Assembly (NCBI GenBank): GCA_000727475.1
Contig: KL647299.1
Coordinates: forward strand, 1,884,209 to 1,948,208
Source of the DNA: Sarcocystis neurona
Lineage: Eukaryota > Apicomplexa > Conoidasida > Eucoccidiorida > Sarcocystidae
DNA length: 64,000 nt
Direction of reading: 5' to 3'
A model generated the notes under the pieces. The model saw only the letters and a program-made list of their open reading frames with translations, made no database searches and had not been told where the DNA came from. Shown here one piece after another: positions 56,382 to 64,000 of the stretch. Within the stretch, counting starts at the first letter, position 1. Every line of letters starts with the position of its first letter. The translations under genes were made by a program, and so were the position numbers.

Positions 56382-56821
56382 TGGAACGCACGCGCGGCAG
56401 GCTGTCATGCGGACGCACACATACACGTACACACACGCAGACCTCTGGCGCCATACGGCAATTTGACATGCCTCCATGCGACATCTTTTTTCCTGTCCTA
56501 ATTCACCCGTTTCTCTTCTTTTCACTTCTCTTCTTCCTTCACCGTCGGCTTTCCCTTTCTCCTCTTCTCTTCCAGTTTCACGTCCCCGGCAGTCCTCTTC
56601 CTACGTGACGACGTCTTCCCCGTCTCCTCGCCTTCACACCGTTGCGCGTCCACTTCTCCCTATCTTTCGCTCCGCTCGTTCGTTGCCACTTTTCTTACTT
56701 CAACGTCAACGTGCTGTGCCCCCCGTCCCTCTATTCTTCTCCTCTTCTCCTTCTCTGCCTTCTTTCTCTCTGGCCGTCTCGTCCACTGCTGCTCCTTGAC
56801 GTGTGTCGGGTGTCCGACGAG

Positions 56822-57877
56822 CTAAATTCGCAGTTTACGGATCATTTCTTCGATTTCTTCCGGATCGTCTTCAAGAGGCTCAATACTGCACTTGTAGAAG
56901 TCACGAATTTGTTGAAGTAACTCCTGTTCACTCGAAGTAATCAAATTAATGGCAATCCCCTTTAGCCCGAAGCGCCCGGTCCGGCCTATTCGATGAATAT
57001 ATGTTTCCATATTCACTCGTGAGACAGTCCTGTTTTTGCTTCCCCCCACTCCCCCTGCCCCCGGTCGCCCGGCTTTCGCCCCTTCTCCTCCTCCTTCTTC
57101 CCACCTGCAGCACATAACACTCGCCTGCTGGTGCTGCTGATCCTGCTCGACGTGGTGATACTGCTGCTGCGTGAAGTCGCCTGCGCGTCCCCCTCCCCCC
57201 CCGCGTCGCGCTCCGTCGAAGAAAAAGCTGCTCCCGGCCCCGCCGCTGCCGTTGCCACCGCCGAATCCCTCGTGGCCAAACGGCGGAGGACTACTGCTGC
57301 TGCCGCTGCCGCTGCTGCTGCCGCTGCCGCTGCTGCTGCTGCTGAAGACCCGTCCCTGGTACACCAGAGGCAGGTCGAAGTTGACGACGAGCGTCACCTG
57401 CGGGACGTCAATACCTCGGGCCAGAACGTCCGTGCAGATGAGCACTTTCGTTTCGCCTCTGCGAAATTCTTCCATGATGCGGTCACGCATTTCTATGCCC
57501 ATTTTCTCTGGGCCCTGAGCCTGGGTGCCGCATATCAGCGACACCGCGTAGCCTTCTTCTTGCATCTTCAACGCCAGAGAAAACGCAGTGCGTCGGCTGT
57601 TCACGAAGATAACCGATTGACCGAGACACATGGACGCGTACAGAGAAGAAAGGACTGCAAATTTCTGCAGGAAAACGGCGTCGCCCAGCACACCCCCCCC
57701 ACGACCACCGCCGGCGCCGTTCCCATGCGCACCGGCACGTGGCGACGACGAGGACGCAGAGGAAGAAACAGCGGGAGCGGCAGATGACATGCCGACCGCT
57801 TTTCCCGCTGCTGCATGCGTGTCGCAGTTAATATAGTATTGCTTGATACACGACAACGTCAACTCTTCCTTCTTCAC
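56822..57877 (-). CDS. DBP5: DBP5 terminal exon: C-terminal helicase domain
   Basis: The acceptor GTGCGCAG precedes 57877, giving [18 protein letters not shown]. The stop is TAG at 56824-56822. Motifs IV, V and VI are intact. An insert of about 45 residues (Ala/Ser/Gly) follows INCD. An insert of about 110 residues (Ser/Gly/Gln-rich) lies between [11 protein letters not shown] and [14 protein letters not shown], where relatives have about eight. The frame is open through both inserts. They could be translated, or the second could hide an intron, but no phase-consistent GT-AG pair was found that leaves a normal-length join. The C-terminus, [16 protein letters not shown], fits the family. Confidence 0.85.
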   Translation of the reverse strand: MKKEELTLSCIKQYYINCDTHAAAGKAVGMSSAAPAVSSSASSSSPRAGAHGNGAGGGRGGGVLGDAVFLQKFAVLSSLYASMCLGQSVIFVNSRRTAFSLALKMQEEGYAVSLICGTQAQGPEKMGIEMRDRIMEEFRRGETKVLICTDVLARGIDVPQVTLVVNFDLPLVYQGRVFSSSSSGSGSSSGSGSSSSPPPFGHEGFGGGNGSGGAGSSFFFDGARRGGGGGRAGDFTQQQYHHVEQDQQHQQASVMCCRWEEGGGEGAKAGRPGAGGVGGSKNRTVSRVNMETYIHRIGRTGRFGLKGIAINLITSSEQELLQQIRDFYKCSIEPLEDDPEEIEEMIRKLRI

Positions 57878-60800
57878 CTGCGCACCGCACACACCCCACC
57901 GTTTTTCACGTCAACACAGCGTCCCTCTCTTCGCCGTACAAAGCACCAGACGAATAACTCATGCGCGAGTACAGACAAATATAGGTACAGAGATAAAAAC
58001 GGACACATACACGCATATATGTATATATGCGTATGTGTGTGCATATGTGCATAGTATGTATACGTATATGCATGTAGGTATCTATATATCTGTATACGTT
58101 ATTACCCATACACTACACACACATAGACTTACACACTGTGTACGTGAATAAACATACATAAGGATAGAAAGTGTCACACAGTACACACTTGTGGAGAGGT
58201 CCATGTGTAGACACGTAGAAGACGCGGTTCCACCTACATACATATATATATATATATATATCCCCCTATATATTTATCGTCGCACACTTTCTCACACGCC
58301 CACACAAAAGTACTTTTACATATCTACACACTTCTATCTGTCTAGCTATATACACGTAGAGTTATATATATATATATGGATGTACACATACATATTTATA
58401 TCTATGCTGCAGACACACACACATATATATATACACCCCACTGCGCTACTCACAAATCTTCTTACACATATGTAGTTCTCTATATATGTGCACACAGGTA
58501 TTTCTCTTTGCACACAAAGATTCTTCTCTACACGCACATACATATATATATACGTCCATGTACACAAACATATATTTATATATGTAGAGAGAGAGACACA
58601 CACACACACACACAGACAGAGAAACATACACATACGTATACACATATACCTACATGTGTACCTACACATACATATATACACACACATACATATACACACA
58701 TACACGTACAAACACATACATGCACAAACACCCATATACACATACACACAAATACATACATATATATATATGTATATATATATCCACACATACACATACA
58801 TACATACATATGCATATATACATATACATATATACATATACATGCATATATATACACACATCGTCAGCCACAGGTACATTGACTTTCTAGATCTAATACG
58901 TGGCAACAAGACAGACGCTGGCGTGAGAGCTGCTTAGCAGTCCACGTTGAGAGACGCTGGGCGGCGAATCTTTTTCCTTCAAAATGGCGCAGAGACAGCG
59001 AGACGGAGACTCGAAGAGGCATGCAGGAAGGGCGTCCTCTTCTTCGTTTCTCTGTCAAAGGCGCTGTTTTTCTCTGCATTTGTCTTCGAGAAACGGGAGA
59101 CGGCGCGGGAGTTGCTCACACGTTGACACACCCATATACATAGGCTTCCACATGCAGAAGAAGACGCATGCAGCTCCGGCCGGGGGACACCACGCGCACG
59201 TCACTGGGCAGCTCAAAAACGGAAAACTCACGCCAGACTCTCTGCAGTGCAAAACAAATGTGGACAAATCTCTTGAAAGCGACTGAGACATACAAACGTG
59301 TATACATACATCCATATATGTATCTGTGTACATACGTACGCATACATATATGCATGCGAAGCGCATCTGCTTCTACGTAGACCTTGATGTATATCGCGGG
59401 GCGAAGGGGTTTATATCAATATATAATATAACCATACACGTCTATATATATACACATGAACACACGTGCCTACAAACAACTGCGTATATATACATACACC
59501 TGCGTATATCTATCTATACACGTATGAACAGAGCACCTACAAACAAATGCGTACACATATATAATATATGGTGAGATACATCGATGCATGCAAATATACA
59601 CCTATATTATCTTGTCAAACATGCACACCTGTGCAGATGGATGTACATGTGTGTATCATCTACGGGAGGCTGTAGAGGACGGAGAGGGCGAGCCAGCGAG
59701 AGCGCCACATGTACAGAGGAAGACACGTAAAAGAAATGTGGAATACCCAGCGGAATGGTGATGGACCTACGGAAATTTTGTTTGCCGTCGGCATGAGTTT
59801 CTCTGCGAATCCTCGCACTTCTTCCGAGAAAGTGGCAGAGAAGAGGAGAATTTGCAGGCGCGGGAGGAAGAAGCGACGAATTTGCTGCACCTGTTTCGAC
59901 GAGAAACGGAAGCAAAGGACACGAAGGGAAGTTCACGAGAGCGAAACGAAGAAGGAGGACAGGGGGGGTGAACGGGGGGCAGAGGAAGCGGGAAACCAAG
60001 ACGCAGAAGGATAAGACACGGCGTATTATCTTTGGTGGCCCGGAGGGACGCAGCAGCAGCAGCAGCAGGGAGGAGGGGAGCAGGAGCAGGAGAAGCAGCA
60101 GGAAGCGAGGAAAAGAAAGCTGCGGGTTTTCGTGACTCTACGACAGAAAAGGAAGAGGAAACCGAGTTCGTGATCCACTCCACAAGAAAGAGCACCGCCA
60201 CTCTCAAAAAGTAAGAAGTGCCGGAGAAATAGCAAAGGACGCACATCCCTTCGTATAGAGACGTTTTTCGCTCTGGAAGAACTTTCGCCCGCACGCACGC
60301 GCACAAAACCAATCCAAATGTACACATATATACACATATACACACAGCCAGAGACTGCCGTACACAAACATATACATATGTATACATATATATATATACA
60401 TATAGACATACACGTGGAGCGACAGACAGCTGTATGTACATATATATATATATGTAGCCAGAGACAGCCATATACATATGAGGATGCACATACGTTGAGA
60501 CGAACATATATAGATATATATGTAACCGTACGGATATACACACGTATAGGTGGGAGTTTGGAAGAAACGCACATAGGTACACATGTAGCTGTCTCTTCAT
60601 ATATCTTTACAGACGTCGTAGGTAAGGGAGTATACATTGAAGGTTATCAAAAACCCACGTACCGGTATACGCATGTACATATGCATATGAGTACACGTGA
60701 ATATACATGGAACTTACGAAATACGCGGATACACAGTGAGAGAAAGAGAGGAAGCAAAAGAACGCCGTACAGAGATACAAAAGGGTGTATTTATTCATAT

Positions 60801-63448
60801 ACATATTTACATATAAACGTGAGTATACAGAGAAGCTACAGGATACATAGATGCATGTATGTATATATGTGTAGCCGTACAGACACATGCAAAAGGGTCT
60901 GTGCAGGAGAAGGTCGTCGCTGCGTAGGGAGATGCCACCCCGGGGAGGGACAGGGGGAGTCGAAAATTCTTCGAAGTGGCCAACAAAATAGAGGAGATTC
61001 CTTGAACTAAAAAGAATGGATAGCAGGGGAGAAAGACGCGTCTACACAAGCAAAACTGACACACACGATACATACATATATATATTTGTCTACGAACATA
61101 CCGTGGCTCAGATACACATATGCGTATATGTATACACACGCATATTTTTGCTGGAGCACACATATACCTATATATATGTAGAGGGAGAGACAGATGAATA
61201 CGGCTATATATATATATGCATATACGTAGAGATATCGGGAGAAACAAACTGATATAAAACAGAGTCATATACATATATATACATATTCAAGTATAAGTAG
61301 ATACGTATATATATATATATATGCAGAGAGGGAGAGAGACACACAGACAGATATAAAAGAGTAATATACATATATATATAGGAATGCAGAAGTTACGGAT
61401 ATGTGTATATGTATATGGGAGATGGAGAGGCCGTCACCTAGGCTTTTTTGCTGGGGTGTGTTCGCAACAAACCTGCGGCGCCATGTTATTTGTGAAGTTG
61501 ATGAGTTCGTCGGCTTCGTCGAGGACGAAGAGTCGCACGTGGTGGGGAGGGAACTTCCTTTTTTTGAGCAGCTCCATGCACTTGCCCGGGGTGCCCACCA
61601 CCACCGGAGACGCGACCGCAGCGCTGGTCAGCGTCGTATACACCGCACACCTGCAGCAGCAAAACGAACCGGCGCATGCGCCTCGGCGGCCACCCTCCAC
61701 GTCCACCCCCCTCGTGGCATATACGAAGGCGCCGCTATCGCGCAGCTGCCACGCCTCACACGCATGCGCACGCCCCCCTTCTCTCTTGATGGATATCTAC
61801 CAACCCAGCGCGCAGCAGGTATACGCATGGGTGGATAGTACGCGCTTGAAGAGGACGTATCATCACAGACAGGCAGACGCGGACTGCATGACGGACTCGC
61901 GCCTGCGTAGAGGGAGACGGCGAGAGCGTGAATTGCCGCGCGTACCGTGCTGGTCCATACACACTCGGACGTCCCGTCTACGTCAATTCGTACAAACAAA
62001 AGTGGACGAAGGGCGGAAGAGGGGAGGGGAGAAGGACGGAAAGGGAGACGGAGAAAAACGGGAAAAGAGAGGAACTCGCGGCGATGTGGAAATCGGGGAG
62101 TATCAATTAATACACGCCTACGCATGCATGTACACACACAGAGACGGATACAGAAAGAGAGCAGCAGCGCAATCCATGCATGCACACGTCATGCTTCATA
62201 CATGTATATACCTATTTTCATACAGATATACGTATGCATCTACATACATATCCTATATATATACATAGACCGATACGTATGTATATATATGTGGATATAA
62301 TGTACATATGTATATGTATGAACAAAAACAGCAAAGACCAACGTAGCGCCATGACTCTGTGTCCACACATATCGCTATCAAACGTCCACAGATTTGCAGA
62401 AAATTCACACAGGCACGGAGAAAGAAGGCAGCAGCACATACATACATATATGCGTATATACACATATATCCACATGTGCAGCACAGGCCACCCAGCGGGA
62501 GTTTGGGAGAGTAAAGTTGAAGAGAAAGGAACTCCGTGCAAACGAGCAGCCTCGAAGAAGACGCAGAAATTCGCCGGCGTCGCAGCGAGAGAAGTGACGC
62601 AGCAGCAGCCTTGCAGGAGGGCGCCGGCGACAGCGTTCCGAAGCTGCAGCAGCGCAGTGGACGTCTCTGCAAATAACTTTCCACATATTGTCGATGTATG
62701 TATGTGTCTAAATAGAAGCAAACGTTCTCCTCTTCTTCTTCTTCTCGGCCAGCAGGGCGGCTGCTGTCCAGAAGTCGTCGTGAACGTATCCAAAGAAGCA
62801 GAACGTGGTCGGCCTCTCTAGTGTCTCGTTCTGCTGCTGCTGTGTGTGCTACAAAAGAGGAACTTTCTGTCATTTTCATCTCCGTCTTCTTCGCTGCCAC
62901 TGCATCGGGGAAGTCCATAGCAAGAGGTGGGAAACCTGCTCTGCAGATGCCAGACACGACGCAAGCAGCGGGTGTGAAGACGGCTGTAGACATGTCATGC
63001 GGTTCGCACTACTCAGGAGACATCGGCCTGCCAGCAGCAGCTCAGCGAGAAGACGCAGTTGAAGACGAGGAGGACGAAGACGACGAGGGCCGGGACGTGT
63101 TTTTCGACTTCTTCACATTTCATGCACGCTCTTCACGAAAAAGAAACGGAGGACGAAACGAGACGAGAAGAGACGAGACACGTGCGAGTTTTTGGTACGG
63201 AAAAAGAGGGGGACGCAAACGTTGCGCATGGACGTGAGACACATGCAGACGGCAGCAACTCACCGTCCACGTGCCACCACACCGCCCTCTCCTGCTGCCG
63301 GAGATGAAGACGAAGAAGAGAAGGAAGACGAAGAGTCCGCCTTCTGTGGAATGGCCACGAAGACTGACGTGTCCATAAAGCGTGCGAGGGCCTCGATCAC
63401 GTGCACCGTCTGCTGCGCCAGCTCCCGCGTCGGGCACAGGCACAGCGC
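56822..63448 (-). CDS. DBP5: DEAD-box ATP-dependent RNA helicase DBP5/DDX19 (5' end beyond window)
   Basis: Recognised exons on the minus strand are 63448-63264, 61650-61473, 59890-59771 and 57877-56822, all joining in phase (2, 0, 0). They carry, in order, motif Ia PTRELAQQ, motif Ib TPGK, motif II DEAD (FVLDEADEL), motif III SAT (LLFSATF), the DBP5-specific linker [14 protein letters not shown], motif IV VIFVNSR, motif [13 protein letters not shown] and motif [15 protein letters not shown]5 remodels mRNPs at the nuclear pore during mRNA export, using Gle1 and inositol hexakisphosphate. The KKEELTLxxIKQYY linker and the spacing from DEAD to SAT distinguish it from eIF4A. The Q motif and motif I (GxGKT) must lie beyond base 64000. 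Unusual low-complexity insertions interrupt the C-terminal RecA-like domain. Confidence 0.85.
57878..59770. other. DBP5 intron, TA/CACATA repeats
   Basis: Almost wholly TATA, CACATA and TATG repeats from 57960 to 58870. A short unique stretch at 58900-59300 follows, then more TA. Long Tyr/Ile/Cys-rich frames are repeat translations. Confidence 0.7.
59771..59890 (-). CDS. DBP5: DBP5 exon with motif III (SAT)
   Basis: Exactly 40 codons, from acceptor CGAAACAG before 59890 to donor GTAGGT after 59771. It encodes [20 protein letters not shown] and [20 protein letters not shown]. The distance from DEAD in the previous exon to SAT is 33 residues against 32 in human DDX19. Confidence 0.85.
59891..61472. 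other. DBP5 intron with CAG patch and TA repeats
   Basis: A CAG/GGAGCAGGAG patch lies at 60045-60110, TA/TACA repeats dominate 60310-61380, and no exon was seen. Confidence 0.6.
61473..61650 (-). CDS. DBP5: DBP5 exon with TPGK and DEAD motifs
   Basis: The acceptor is TTTTGCTGCTGCAG before 61650 and the donor GTTTGT follows 61473. It encodes [20 protein letters not shown], then [20 protein letters not shown] and MAPQ. The first base completes an Arg codon begun in the previous exon. Confidence 0.85.
61651..63263. other. DBP5 intron
   Basis: It contains mixed sequence, TA repeats at 62200-62480 and ordinary-composition frames on both strands at 62500-63240. The flanking exons join in phase without any further exon. 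The open plus frame 62821-63237 and minus frame 62253-62993 could not be assigned. Confidence 0.5.
63264..63448 (-). CDS. DBP5: DBP5 exon with motif Ia
   Basis: The acceptor is (CTG)nCAG before 63448 and the donor is GTGAGT after 63264. It encodes [20 protein letters not shown] and [18 protein letters not shown], followed by about 25 Ser/Gly/Ala-rich residues. The core matches the motif Ia helix of DBP5. The low-complexity end sits where relatives have a short surface loop before TPG. Confidence 0.8.
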
Positions 63449-64000
63449 CTGCAGCAGCAGCAGCAGTGCCGCACGGCAGCAGCGCAGGAGCACCAGCAGC
63501 AGTGCAGCGCATGAGCCCGAAAGCAGCAACAGCGGAGCAGCGAGGCGCGAGTCGCCACTGCTGTCGGGGAGAGGGGCAGCTCATTAAAGCAGCAGCAGCC
63601 GATTCCGGGCCCGCGTAGAAACAGCAGCAGCGGAAGCACCACCCGGACGTAACCGACGCGCGCGTGTGAAGCGTTGTTCATTGGCCACGCAGACAGCAGC
63701 CGCAGGAGCACCACCAGGAGAGCAGCAGCAGCAGCAGGAGCGACAGCGGCAGTGATGCGTGGCACCGGTATCACGAGCAGACCAGGCGGAGAGAGACAAG
63801 CCAGAGAACAGCGAAGAAGAAGAGCAGCAGCAACAAAGAAAAAGAAGTTGACGCAGCAGCAACAGCAACAGCAGGAGGAGCAGCACGAGCAGGGAAACGC
63901 GGAGCAGAAAGCGCAGCAGCCGCAGCGCCCACTGCTCCTGGCAACGTGGAGCACCACCGGTGAGCCGCAGCAGCTGAAAACACGCCCCTTCCTCATTCAC
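63449..64000. repeat. CAG-rich DBP5 intron reaching the window edge
   Basis: Mostly CAG on the plus strand (CTG in the sense of the gene). No helicase motif (Q or GKT) was found, so the preceding exon lies outside the window. Leu/Cys-rich minus frames are triplet translations. Confidence 0.6.

Larger units (their letters stand above)
53000..56821. repeat. TA/TACA repeat region downstream of DBP5
   Basis: 53370-55120 is mainly TATA, CACATA and TACATA repeats. It includes a degenerate TAACAGGAGAAAYACATATA repeat at 53430-53660. A perfect 8-bp hairpin GGCGTAGC/GCTACGCC lies at 53061-53079. A CAG tract at 55294-55410 is flanked by 52-bp direct repeats. 56200-56800 is pyrimidine-rich and contains two perfect GGTGTACGTACACC palindromes, at 56183 and 56368. 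No gene was recognised. Confidence 0.5.

Noticed and set aside
56822..57877. Assignment of the helicase to eIF4A
   Set aside because: The KKEELTLxxIKQYY linker, the DEAD-to-SAT spacing and the C-terminal [10 protein letters not shown] pattern fit DBP5/DDX19 better than eIF4A.
1..64000. CRISPR arrays, bacterial operons, transposase or reverse transcriptase genes, telomeric AAACCCT arrays
   Set aside because: None was seen. The repeats here are microsatellites and minisatellites without spacer structure, and no mobile-element protein motif was recognised.

Overview
The window looks like nuclear DNA of a coccidian apicomplexan, most likely an Eimeria-type (Eimeriidae) parasite; I cannot name the species. 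The reasons are dense CAG/CTG triplet tracts, proteins padded with poly-Ala, poly-Gln and poly-Ser runs, GT-AG introns of 1-3 kb, many GCATGC elements, and alternation of repeat-rich and repeat-poor blocks. Such segmentation is described for Eimeria. No AAACCCT telomere-like arrays were seen. One assembly gap of 593 Ns lies at 31954-32546.

Layout. 1-14.6 kb (repeat-rich): a plus-strand gene for a PPP4R1-like HEAT-repeat regulator of protein phosphatase 4. Its exons are separated by introns full of TA, CAG and CTG repeats, and it ends in a very long Ala-rich tail. 14.6-30 kb (repeat-poor): a minus-strand single-exon gene (18375-21305) for a 976-residue Ser/Arg-rich protein carrying repeated RRxS motifs, then sequence with no recognised gene. 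27.6-34.3 kb: a minus-strand four-exon gene that I reconstruct as dynactin subunit 3 (DCTN3). Its first intron holds the gap, and its last intron holds an array of a palindrome-like motif, GGTGTACGTACACC. 34.3-38.9 kb: repeat-poor, with one exon-like stretch. 38.9-43.6 kb: GCT/CTG-rich sequence in which Ala-coding frames hop between frames, possibly a decayed or multi-exon Ala-rich gene. 44.9-46.4 kb: a plus-strand membrane protein with a Gln/Glu/Ala-rich tail. 47-56 kb: TA and TACA repeats with several weak exon candidates and two duplicated 52-bp sequences. 56.8-64 kb: a minus-strand DEAD-box helicase of the DBP5/DDX19 type, cut by the right edge.

The recognised genes are housekeeping functions that do not form a pathway: phosphatase regulation, dynactin/dynein transport and mRNA export. 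The most unusual features are non-coding: the GGTGTACGTACACC array, the GCATGC cluster, the opposite-polarity CAG/CTG blocks inside one intron, and the near-identical direct repeats flanking a CAG tract. Exon boundaries were placed by eye from GT-AG sites, reading-phase agreement and family similarity recalled from memory; no alignment was run.
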